DNA of 64,000 nucleotides from Limimaricola cinnabarinus (lineage in GTDB: Bacteria; Pseudomonadota; Alphaproteobacteria; Rhodobacterales; Rhodobacteraceae). The position numbers and the translations under genes were made by a program. This document shows, piece after piece, positions 27,201 through 34,233 of the stretch (within the stretch, counting starts at the first letter, position 1; each line of letters begins with the position of its first letter). Where the stretch lies: the NCBI RefSeq assembly GCF_002723615.1, contig NZ_KZ304957.1:1-64000 (forward strand), read 5' to 3'. The notes under the pieces are model-generated. The model ran no database searches and was not told the origin of the DNA. It saw only the letters and a list, made by a program, of their open reading frames with translations.

Positions 27201-28895
27201 GATCCTTCGGCCTTTCGCGTCACGGTGATGCTGCACAGCTATCTCGACGAAAGCCGCGAGGCCGCCTATGATGCGGCGCGCGGCCCGATGAAAGCCTATC
27301 TGCGCTCCGCCGCCGGGCTGATCGCCAGCCATGCGGCGGCCTTTCCGGCGATCCGGCGCGGGGCCGACGGGGCGATCGACCCCGATGCGCTGACGCCCGA
27401 GGAAATGGACGCGGTGCTCGAACACGCCTTCGCGCGCTATTTCGAGACCCAGGGGCTGTTCGGCACGATCGAAGACGGCGCGGCGCGGCTGGCGCAGCTG
27501 CGCGCCATCGGGGTCGACGAGATCGCCTGCCTGATCGATTTCGGCATCGCGCCCGACCGGGTGCTGGCGGGGCTGCCGCGGCTGGCGGCGCTGGTGGATG
27601 CCCAGCCTGCCCAGCCTGCCCAGCCCGTGGCACCGGCCGAGGAAGACCGCTCGATCGCCGCGCAGATCCGCCGCCACGGCGTGACCCATCTGCAATGCAC
27701 GCCATCGATGGCGCGGATGTTGGTGGCCGACGAGACGAGCCGCGCCGCGCTGGGCGGGCTGTCGCATCTCATGCTGGGCGGCGAGGCGCTGCCCGCGGCG
27801 CTGGCCGAGGAGCTGCGCGCGGCCGGGATCGGCTGGATCGAGAACATGTATGGCCCGACCGAAACCACGATCTGGTCGACCACGCGGCGGGTGACGCCGG
27901 AGGCCCCGGTCTCGGTGATCGGCACGCCGATCCTCAACACCCATGCCTATGTGCTCGATGCGGCGATGACGCCCTGCCCGGTGGGGGCACCGGGCGCGCT
28001 GTGGATCGGCGGCGCGGGGGTCGCGCGCGGCTATTGGGGCCGGGCGGAGCTGACGCGGGCGCGGTTCCGCCCCGATCCGTTCCGGCCCGGGGAGCGGATC
28101 TACGAGACCGGCGACCTCGCGCGCTGGCGCGCGGATGGCACGCTCGAATATCTCGGCCGGGCCGATGCCCAGGTGAAGCTGCGCGGCCACCGGATCGAAC
28201 CGGGCGAGATCGAGGCCGCGCTCGATGCGATCTCGGGGCTGGGCCCGAGCGTGGTGCTCCTGCGCGAGGATCGGCCCGGCGATGCGCGGCTCGTGGCCTA
28301 TCTCGAAACCGCGGCACCGATCGACGAGGCGGGGCTGCGCGCGGCGCTGGCGGCGCGGCTGCCGGGCTTCATGGTTCCGGCGCGGATCGTCGCGCTGGTG
28401 CAGTTCCCGATGACGCCCAACCGCAAGACCGACCGCGCCGCGATGCCGCCACCGCCGCCCCGCGCCCCCCGTGTTCCGGAGCCTGAGATCGCCGCGCCGG
28501 TGCCTGAGACCGCCGCGCCGGTGGCGGCGAGCATAGCTGCGCCCGCGCCCGGCACCGCCGCCCCGGCCATCGCGCAGATCTGGCGCGAGCTGCTCGACGT
28601 GGAGCAGGTCGGCCCGGGCGACAGCTTCTTCGATCTCGGCGGGCATTCGCTTCTCGCGGTGCGCGCCCATCGCGAGATCCGCGACCGGCTCGGCGTGGCG
28701 GGGCTGCAGATCACCGATATCTTCGGCCTGCCGCGGCTTGCCGATCTCGCGGCGCGGATCGAGGCCGAGCTGATGCCGGAGCCGCCCATGGAGCCCGGCT
28801 CCGCGCCTGCGCCCGCCACTGCCATGGCCGGCACGCGCGAGGAGATGATGGCGCGGCGGCGCGCGCTGCGGGCGCGGCGGGGCGGGCATGTCTGA
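24285..28895 (+). CDS. NRPS module: formyltransferase - A domain with inserted luciferase-like monooxygenase - PCP
   Basis: 1536 residues. Residues 1-180 form a formyltransferase-type domain with INFHDGPLPERAG (Asn88, His90) and AGIDAGDIL (Asp129), the classic Asn-His-Asp set, followed by its C-terminal lobe to about 290. Residues 290-510 weakly recall part of a condensation domain but lack HHxxxDG. The adenylation domain begins about 510: LKSGAAYVPLDPSYPAERL, YTSGSTGRPKG, then FDISVLEL with Asp716, the residue that binds the amino group. At 757-1105 it is interrupted by a luciferase-like flavin monooxygenase (LFYWGHEDSDTADYRLLLEG, ERHFHGFG, CVAPLHHPARIAEDWAVID). It resumes with THLQCTPSMARML, MYGPTETT (Tyr1189), YETGDLAR, LRGHRIEPGEIEAAL and NRKTDR. 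The PCP has GGHSLL (Ser1455). Such insertions are known from MupA/Atu3671-type natural-product enzymes. No condensation or release domain is present. Confidence 0.93.
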   Translation: MSMTLALIGETALTLEAARMAREAGLRLSLVITRHAPLRAHAQAHGIATLAPDRLDKLPDGIDWLLSAGNLRPLPGAVLARFAKGAINFHDGPLPERAGRNVPVWALLDGARRHAVTWHLMTAGIDAGDILVRQGFDIPPGATAQSLNALCFAAAIESLPQVFAQMRDGLRPRPQPAGQGRMHRAADRPPADALIDGRGPAEAALRLVRALDHGDRENPLCCPKIAGPRGPVLVGAAAICDAARPGEAPGTLRAVSADGLDLVFEDGVLRLTGLRRPDGAPCAADALFAAGDRLPATEAGPLTARMARLAKAEPGWRARLEALRPVALAGFAAPRAIGEGEGESCQLAVEATPERRIAALALLAARLSDGAADIALLRPDEGGHVSDWVPLHVAPDPRETLQAFAARLAADCAALEAGPGFAADLPARLGTPPPAVPALALGRTCPEGALLALDPETGRLQAAPGALLPGALDLLAGRIEALLSAGADAPGLALSKLPVTGPGERDLLIEGWNATEGAIPEGTIDAAIAAQARCRPEATALICGETRLGHAELEARANRMARVLIEMGAGPGGHVGLHLPRSAEMVVAMLAVLKSGAAYVPLDPSYPAERLAFYLEDSRAGLVICEAEGVLGLPTGAARLLRLDDPRIARASPGPIPARARAGDLAYLIYTSGSTGRPKGVMIEHRQVMNFLAGMDARVPHAPGDVLLAVTSISFDISVLELVWTLSRGMTVVIQSEEERLLTSAGPAAAQKPKGPALSLFYWGHEDSDTADYRLLLEGARFADAHGFEAVWTPERHFHGFGAAYPNPAVTGAAVAAVTSRLAIRAGSCVAPLHHPARIAEDWAVIDRLSGGRAGLAMAAGWQPGDFVLRPENAPPDNRAALRDGIDAVRRLWRGEAVAFARADGSLQEVTTRPRPVQPELPLWLTIAGNPESWREAGRIGANVLTHLLGQSIEDLAARISDWRAALAEAGHDPSAFRVTVMLHSYLDESREAAYDAARGPMKAYLRSAAGLIASHAAAFPAIRRGADGAIDPDALTPEEMDAVLEHAFARYFETQGLFGTIEDGAARLAQLRAIGVDEIACLIDFGIAPDRVLAGLPRLAALVDAQPAQPAQPVAPAEEDRSIAAQIRRHGVTHLQCTPSMARMLVADETSRAALGGLSHLMLGGEALPAALAEELRAAGIGWIENMYGPTETTIWSTTRRVTPEAPVSVIGTPILNTHAYVLDAAMTPCPVGAPGALWIGGAGVARGYWGRAELTRARFRPDPFRPGERIYETGDLARWRADGTLEYLGRADAQVKLRGHRIEPGEIEAALDAISGLGPSVVLLREDRPGDARLVAYLETAAPIDEAGLRAALAARLPGFMVPARIVALVQFPMTPNRKTDRAAMPPPPPRAPRVPEPEIAAPVPETAAPVAASIAAPAPGTAAPAIAQIWRELLDVEQVGPGDSFFDLGGHSLLAVRAHREIRDRLGVAGLQITDIFGLPRLADLAARIEAELMPEPPMEPGSAPAPATAMAGTREEMMARRRALRARRGGHV
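27601..27627 (+). repeat. Triplicated 9-bp repeat at the monooxygenase exit junction
   Basis: CCCAGCCTG, CCCAGCCTG and CCCAGCCCG follow each other directly and encode an Ala-Gln-Pro repeat. They lie exactly where the luciferase-like insert ends and the adenylation domain resumes, so they act as a flexible linker and may mark the insertion joint. Confidence 0.75.
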
Positions 28896-29658
28896 GGCGG
28901 CGCAGCTCGCGGCCGGGATCGAGGCGCTGGGCGGGCCGGGCCTCGTGGCCTGTGCCGTGTGGATCGGGGCAGAGGGCGCGCCCGACTGCGCGCTCGCGCC
29001 CGAGGAGGCGCGCGCCATGGCCCGCGCGGTGCCCGCGCGGCGGGCCGAGTTCGCCGCCGGGCGCCATGCCGCGCGCGAGGCGATGCAGCGGCTCGGCCAA
29101 GCGGCGCAGCCGGTGCCGATGCGGCCCGACCGCTCGCCGCATTGGCCCGAGGGGCTGCGCGGCAGCATCAGCCATGAGGCGGGCCTCGCCGTCGCGGCGC
29201 TGCGCTCGGGCGGCGCGGCCTTCGGCATCGACATCGCGCCCGCCGCACCGCTCGACCGCGATCTGCATGACGAGATCGCCGCCCTCGGCGAGCTCGACCA
29301 GCCGGTGCCGGGGTTCGATCGGGGCATGATCGCCCGGCTTGTCTTTTCGGCCAAGGAGGCGGCCTACAAGGCGCAGTTTCCCGAAAGCGGCCTGGTGCTG
29401 GGCTTCGAGGCCATGCGGGTCGAGATCACGGCGACGGGGCCGGCAGGGGGCGGCCTCGTGGCGCGTCTGGCGCGGCCTGCCGGACCTTATGGGGCGGGCA
29501 CGGCGTTTCGCGGGGGCTGGAGGCGGATCGGGGCCCGCTTCGCGGTGCTGATGCAGGCCCCGGCGTCCGCTGCAGAAGGTTGCCGGCCGGGTTTCGCGCT
29601 GCGCAACACTGCGTCGCGCGGCCGCGCGCGCATGGCCAGCCGGGACGGGGTGAGCTAG
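28888..29658 (+). CDS. 4'-phosphopantetheinyl transferase (EntD/Sfp superfamily)
   Basis: Loads phosphopantetheine from coenzyme A onto the carrier-protein serines, here presumably the ACP (Ser1760) of the PKS and the PCP (Ser1455) of the NRPS. The 256-residue protein shows the family order: RRAEFAAGRHAAREAM, SISHEAGLAVAAL, FGIDIAP (Mg-binding Asp) and LVFSAKEAAYKAQFP (Glu and Lys of the second motif). The layout fits the EntD-like branch. The C-terminal 40 residues after AVLMQAPAS look disordered. The ATG lies 8 bp before the NRPS stop. A dedicated PPTase in the same run is strong support that both megasynthases are meant to be active. Confidence 0.92.
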   Translation: MSEAAQLAAGIEALGGPGLVACAVWIGAEGAPDCALAPEEARAMARAVPARRAEFAAGRHAAREAMQRLGQAAQPVPMRPDRSPHWPEGLRGSISHEAGLAVAALRSGGAAFGIDIAPAAPLDRDLHDEIAALGELDQPVPGFDRGMIARLVFSAKEAAYKAQFPESGLVLGFEAMRVEITATGPAGGGLVARLARPAGPYGAGTAFRGGWRRIGARFAVLMQAPASAAEGCRPGFALRNTASRGRARMASRDGVS

Positions 29659-29724
29659 ATTGCGGCCCGGGTGTGGCGGCAATGAGGCCGGGGCCGCGAG
29701 GCGCGGCCGGAACGGGAGTCGGTG

Positions 29725-30981
29725 ATGGAGTATCTTTCCTCGCTGCGCGATCTGCGCGGGGCGCTGCGCCGCAGGGCCTGGGCCATCGTGCTGGTCTGCG
29801 CGCTGGGCATCCCCTTCGTGCTGTGGTTCGCGCTGACGCGCCCGCCCGCCTATGAGGCGACGGCGGTGATCCAGATCGAGGCGCCCCTGGTCGATGCGGG
29901 CGGCGATGCGGCCGCGCTGGCCGATACCCAGCTCGACCTGATCGAACAGAAGATCATGGCGCGCGACAGGCTTCTGGACCTCGCCGCGCGCTTTTCGCTC
30001 TTTCCCGAGCTGAGCGCCTCGGAGCGGCTGGCGCGGATGCGCGAGGCGATCGAGATCAGGAAGCTGGTCGATCCGGCGCTGGCCTGGCGGCCCGAGACCG
30101 TGCCCTCGGGGCTGTCGATCACGGTCGAGCTGGGCGAGCGGCAGGTCGCGGCCGATCTGGCCAACGCGCTGCTGAGCGAGATCGTCGCCGCGGCGCAGAG
30201 CCGGCGCGAGGGGCGCACCGAGCGCACGCTGGCCTTCTTCGAGTCCGAGGAGGCCCGGCTCGAAGAGGAGCTGGAGACGCTGGAGGCGGAATTCGCGCGG
30301 TTCCAGGAGCAGAACTTCGACTCCCTGCCCACCAGCGTCGCGGCGCAGCGCGACCAGCTATCAAGGCTGGTGGCCCAGCGGATCGACCTCGAACAGCAGG
30401 TGATCGCCTTCGAGACCAGCTCGGACCGGCTGCGCGAGGACGAGACGGCGCGCCGCCGCTCGCTGCTCGAACAGCAGCGGCAGCTGATCACCGACAATAT
30501 CGAGCGGATCGAGGCGGCGCTGGCCGCCGCCCCCGAGACGGAGCGGCGCTACAACGACTATGCCCGCAGGCGCGACCAGCTGCAGCAGGCGCTGTCGGCG
30601 GTGACCGAGCGGCGCGCGGAGGCGGCGATGGCGCGGCTGCTCGAAAGCCGCGACGAGACCACGCGCTTCGAGATCCTCGAAAAGGCGGTGCCGCCCGATT
30701 ACGCCTCCTCCTCCTCGCGCCGCAAGATCGCGGCGGCGGGCGGGATCGGGGTGCTGCTCGCCGCTCTGGCGCTGGCGCTGTCGCTCGAGGTGGTCAACCC
30801 GCAGATCCGCACCGCGGCGCAGCTGGAGCGCGCGCTCGGGGTGCGGCCGGTGGTGGTGATCCCCGAGATCGACCGGCGGCAGGCGCGGCGCCGGGCGCGC
30901 CGGGTCCGGCGGCGCGAGGCCGGGCGATTCCTGGGGATCTGGGGCCGGTTGCGCGGCTGGCGGCGGTTCCTGCCGGGCTAG
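29725..30981 (+). CDS. Polysaccharide chain-length determinant (Wzz/GumC-like)
   Basis: Polysaccharide co-polymerase of 418 residues controlling chain length and export in the inner membrane. A first hydrophobic helix (about 20-38) is followed by PPAYEATAVIQIEAP, the typical Wzz beta motif, a long heptad-rich coiled coil (about 160-300; EEARLEEELETLEAEFARF) and a second helix (about 335-355) preceded by ILEKAVPPDYASS, the proline-rich pre-helix segment. The C-terminal tail is very basic (RRQARRRARRVRRREAGRF), with no kinase domain fused. The ATG at 29725 has GGGAG about 6 bases upstream. Its stop shares CTAG with the stop of the opposing ATPase gene. Confidence 0.88.
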   Translation: MEYLSSLRDLRGALRRRAWAIVLVCALGIPFVLWFALTRPPAYEATAVIQIEAPLVDAGGDAAALADTQLDLIEQKIMARDRLLDLAARFSLFPELSASERLARMREAIEIRKLVDPALAWRPETVPSGLSITVELGERQVAADLANALLSEIVAAAQSRREGRTERTLAFFESEEARLEEELETLEAEFARFQEQNFDSLPTSVAAQRDQLSRLVAQRIDLEQQVIAFETSSDRLREDETARRRSLLEQQRQLITDNIERIEAALAAAPETERRYNDYARRRDQLQQALSAVTERRAEAAMARLLESRDETTRFEILEKAVPPDYASSSSRRKIAAAGGIGVLLAALALALSLEVVNPQIRTAAQLERALGVRPVVVIPEIDRRQARRRARRVRRREAGRFLGIWGRLRGWRRFLPG

Positions 30982-31907
30982 GCCGCGCCCGAGGCGGGGT
31001 CTTCCTCGGCGCGGTTGAGGATCATCCCCAAGATCGGCTTGTCCTCGCCGATGCGGCGCACCGCCTCGCGGATCTGCTCGGCGCTGTTGCGCCCGCCGCC
31101 GACCACCATCAGCACGCAGTCGTAGCGCGCGCGAAACGCCGTCACGTCGTCATGGTTGAGCGCCGGGGGCAGGTCGAACAGCACCGCGTCGGGCGACAGC
31201 TCCTCCTGCATCTGGTCAAGCACGGCGGCGGCCTTGGGGTCCTGCAGCAGCTCGGCGGGGTAGGTCTCGGCCCGGTCGTTGAGCCCGACGGCAAGGCCGC
31301 CGATGCCCAGAAGGTTCTGGCCGACCCGCTGCAGATGCGTGCCGCTCGACGCGGTGCCGCGAATCCAGTCCGAGATCGGGCCGGGGGCCGAAACCCCGAG
31401 CACGTCGGCAAGCGCCGGTGCGCGCATGTCGAAATCGAGCAGCACGGTGCGGCGATTCTCGTAGCGCGACAGCGCGATGGCGAGATTGGCGGCGGTGAAG
31501 GTCTTGCCGCAGCCGCGGGTGGGCGAGGTGATCGCCACCCGTTTCCAGCCATGCTCGTCGAGCGCCTGCAACAGCCGCGTGCGCAGCAGGTCGAAGGCGG
31601 CATGGGCCGGATCGCGGCGGCTGGCGGTGATCACGAGGTTGGCTTCGAGGATCGCCTCGTCGACCGGGATGCGGCGCAGGCTGCCCCACAGGTCGTGGAT
31701 CTGCGGCAGCAGGGTCACGTCATCGCCCAGCACCGCGGCGCGCAGGGCGCGCGTGGCCGGGTCGGTTTCGGGTGCGGGGGCGGCGAGGCGGGCGGCGGTC
31801 CCGCTCTCGCGCGCCGGGGCATCGACTTCGGCGATCCGGTCGAGAATCGCGGCGCGGGCCTCCGCGCCCAGCCGCCTGCGTCCATCCCGCTTGCTGCGTT
31901 CGCTCAT
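30978..31907 (-). CDS. CpsD/CapB-like P-loop ATPase for polysaccharide export
   Basis: A 309-residue cytoplasmic ATPase of the tyrosine autokinase/ParA-like fold. Walker A is SPTRGCGKTFTAANLA (about residue 135), and the A'/B region is RTVLLDFDMRAP; a third motif VLFDLPPAL is also present. It would pair with the chain-length protein whose gene converges on it. The C-terminus (ILNRAEEDPASGAA) lacks the tyrosine cluster that bacterial tyrosine kinases autophosphorylate, so I infer either a non-kinase ATPase or a kinase acting on another protein. It is encoded on the opposite strand to its presumed partner, with the stop codons sharing CTAG. Confidence 0.82.
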   Translation of the reverse strand: MSERSKRDGRRRLGAEARAAILDRIAEVDAPARESGTAARLAAPAPETDPATRALRAAVLGDDVTLLPQIHDLWGSLRRIPVDEAILEANLVITASRRDPAHAAFDLLRTRLLQALDEHGWKRVAITSPTRGCGKTFTAANLAIALSRYENRRTVLLDFDMRAPALADVLGVSAPGPISDWIRGTASSGTHLQRVGQNLLGIGGLAVGLNDRAETYPAELLQDPKAAAVLDQMQEELSPDAVLFDLPPALNHDDVTAFRARYDCVLMVVGGGRNSAEQIREAVRRIGEDKPILGMILNRAEEDPASGAA

Positions 31908-32011
31908 CTCGTCAAACCTCGCCTGCCGCCTGGTCGCGGCGAAGGTAACCCGGAACGGGGGGCGAGAATAAGCCCCGATCGCAGCCCTGCCGCGGCGGGA
32001 CCCGGCGCAGC

Positions 32012-32986
32012 TTACCTGTATTCGATCAGCCGCATCTCGCGGCCCCGCAGGCGGCGCAGGCGGTAGGTGATCATGCCCTGGGCGTTGGGCAGCTTCGACA
32101 GCACCAGCAGCAGCGCCAGCCCCGCCGCGCTGTAGGGCGCGTGGCCCTCTCGGCGCAGCCTGCGCGCGCTGCGCGCCCAGCTCGCCGCATAGAGCCCCAA
32201 GCCGGCCAGAACCGCGCCGGGGCCGAAGGCCAGAGCCCCAAGCGCCGTGGCGGCGGGCAGAGCCATGCCCCAGGCCCGCACCCGCCGCCGCTCGGCATCG
32301 AAATGGCCCGGATGCCGGTCGCCGACCTCGGCAAAGCCGTGGCCCGCCCGCACCGCGCGCCGCCACCACTGGCCCAGATGCGTCATGGCGATGTCATGCC
32401 GGGTCATGGCGCGCGGCAGGCGGTGCACCTTCAGCCCGCGCGCCCGCACCCGCAGGCACAGATCCTCGTCCTCCGAACAGATGATCGCCCCGTCGAAGCC
32501 GCCCAGCTCCTCGAACAGCGCCGTGCGCAGCATCATGTCGCCGCCGCAGGCCGCGATGTCGCCCGCCGGGCGGTGCCATTCCCATTCGGCCATGGCGTTG
32601 TAGAGCGTGGCGTCGGGCGCGACCTCGCTGCGCCAGCCGGTGACGATGCCGATGCCGGGGTCGGCCCTGAGCGCCGCCATGCCCGCCGCGAGCCAGCCGG
32701 GCTCCAGCGTGCAATCGCCATCGACGAACTGCACGAACTCCGGCAGGCCCTCCTCGCGCAGCGCCGCGACGCCCGCGTTGCGGGCGCGGGCGGCGGTGAA
32801 GGGGGCGGCGCGGTCCAGCTCGACGATGCGGGCGCCTGCGGCGCGGGCGATGGCGAGGCTGTCATCGGTGGAGCCCGAATCGACATAGACCACGCGCGCG
32901 CCGCTGCCTTCGAGCGAGGCGAGGCAGGCGCCGAGCCGCGCGCCCTCGTTGCGGCCGATGGCCACGACGCCGACCCGGGCGCTCAT
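32012..32986 (-). CDS. Family 2 glycosyltransferase
   Basis: A 324-residue glycosyltransferase with the GT-A start VGVVAIGRNEGARLGACLASL, VVYVDSGSTDDS, a DxD-type motif FVDGDCTLEPGW at about 90, GGDMMLRTALFEELGGFD and SEDEDLCLRVRARG as the catalytic-acid region. This resembles GT2 proteins acting on N-acylated or deoxy sugars in exopolysaccharide loci. A C-terminal region with one or two hydrophobic segments (about 240-265, 285-300) probably anchors it. The ATG overlaps the stop of the upstream GT4 gene, so both come from the same minus-strand operon. Confidence 0.88.
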   Translation of the reverse strand: MSARVGVVAIGRNEGARLGACLASLEGSGARVVYVDSGSTDDSLAIARAAGARIVELDRAAPFTAARARNAGVAALREEGLPEFVQFVDGDCTLEPGWLAAGMAALRADPGIGIVTGWRSEVAPDATLYNAMAEWEWHRPAGDIAACGGDMMLRTALFEELGGFDGAIICSEDEDLCLRVRARGLKVHRLPRAMTRHDIAMTHLGQWWRRAVRAGHGFAEVGDRHPGHFDAERRRVRAWGMALPAATALGALAFGPGAVLAGLGLYAASWARSARRLRREGHAPYSAAGLALLLVLSKLPNAQGMITYRLRRLRGREMRLIEYR

Positions 32987-34233
32987 GCCGCGGGCTCCGG
33001 CCGGACCGGCCCGCCGGGGCCGCTGGGGCCATCTCGCAGGAGCCGCAGCATCCGCGCCGCCTCGTGCCTTGCGTCGAACCCCGCCATGACCGCCGCGCGG
33101 CCCTCGGCCCCCATCGCCGCGCGCCGCGTCGGATCACCGGCCAGCGCCAGCATCGCCTCGGCCAGCGGCGCTTCCGCCCCCGGCGGCACCAGAAGCCCCG
33201 AAACCCCGTGCTCGACCAGCTCGGCCACGCCGCCGACGCGGGTGGCGATCACCGGGCGCGCGGCGGCCATCGCTTCCATCAGCACCACCGGCACGCCTTC
33301 GGCAAAGGAGGGCAGCACCAGCGCGCCCGTCTCGCGCAGCATCCGCGCCACCTCGGCCTGACCGAGATAGCCGTGAAAGCGCACGGCATCCCCGAGGCCC
33401 AGATCGGCGGCGAGCCGCTCCAGCGCGGCGCGGTCCTCGCCATCGCCGACGAGGTCGAGCGTGAGGGCGGGGCGCGTCTCGCGCGCCCGCGCCAGGGCGC
33501 GCAGCAGAACCGGCACGCCCTTGACCGCCGAAAGCCGCCCGACGAAGAGGAGCCGGTCATCGGGCGGGGCGGGGGTGTCGGCATAGAGTTCGGGCGCGAC
33601 GCCGCAATGCACCACGTGCAGCTTGTGCCAATGGGCGGGGTCCGAAAACAGCATCGCCTGCGATCGCGCGAAATCCGAAATGCAGGCGACGAAGCGGGCG
33701 CGGGCGATCTTCTCGCCCAAGGCCCACTGCTCGGGCGCAAAGAAGATGTCGGGGCCGTGCAGGGTGAAGCTGTACGGGATGCCCGAGATCTCGGAGGCGA
33801 GCATCGCCACCGTGCCGGAGGATTTGGCGATGTGGTTGTGCAGATGGGTGATGCCGCGCGCCTGCATCCGCTGCGCCAGCACCAGCGCCTCGCCGAAATA
33901 GATCATGTTGTAGAGCCGCCCACGCAGCCCCTTGGGCGCGCTACGCCAGGCCAGCGCCAGGGCGCGCCAGAAGCGGGCCGGGCGGCACAGCGCCGAGAGC
34001 TTGGCGCGGGTGATGGCCACGGGGTTGAGCGCGCGCTCCAGCAGGTGAAAGGTCGCCGCCGCCTCGGCGCGCTGCTCGGGGCCCACGTGATGGGCGGGAT
34101 CGGTGCGCCGGACCGAGGCGGTCTCGACCGTGATCCCGAGGTCGCGCAGCGCCGCCACCTCGCGCTGGATGAATGTGTCGGTGGCGCGCGGATACTCGCC
34201 CGTCAGCCAGATGACCGGGCCGGGCGCGCTCAT
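32983..34233 (-). CDS. Family 4 glycosyltransferase
   Basis: A 416-residue GT-B glycosyltransferase adding sugars to lipid-linked intermediates at the cytoplasmic face. Seen: an N-terminal TGEYPRATDTFIQREVAALR of the exopolysaccharide/colanic-acid type, HLHNHIAKSSGT, FTLHGPDIFFAPEQW, LLFVGRLSAVKGVPVLL and, in the donor-binding half, VLPSFAEGVPVVLMEAMA with the ExxxxxxxE-type pattern of GT4. No membrane helix is needed. Start and stop overlap neighbouring genes by 4 bp each. The C-terminus is Gly/Pro-rich. Confidence 0.92.
   Translation of the reverse strand: MSAPGPVIWLTGEYPRATDTFIQREVAALRDLGITVETASVRRTDPAHHVGPEQRAEAAATFHLLERALNPVAITRAKLSALCRPARFWRALALAWRSAPKGLRGRLYNMIYFGEALVLAQRMQARGITHLHNHIAKSSGTVAMLASEISGIPYSFTLHGPDIFFAPEQWALGEKIARARFVACISDFARSQAMLFSDPAHWHKLHVVHCGVAPELYADTPAPPDDRLLFVGRLSAVKGVPVLLRALARARETRPALTLDLVGDGEDRAALERLAADLGLGDAVRFHGYLGQAEVARMLRETGALVLPSFAEGVPVVLMEAMAAARPVIATRVGGVAELVEHGVSGLLVPPGAEAPLAEAMLALAGDPTRRAAMGAEGRAAVMAGFDARHEAARMLRLLRDGPSGPGGPVRPEPAA

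Noticed and set aside
24231-29354. A 1707-codon minus-strand open frame opposite the NRPS gene
   Set aside because: Same GC artefact; the plus strand carries recognisable NRPS domains throughout.
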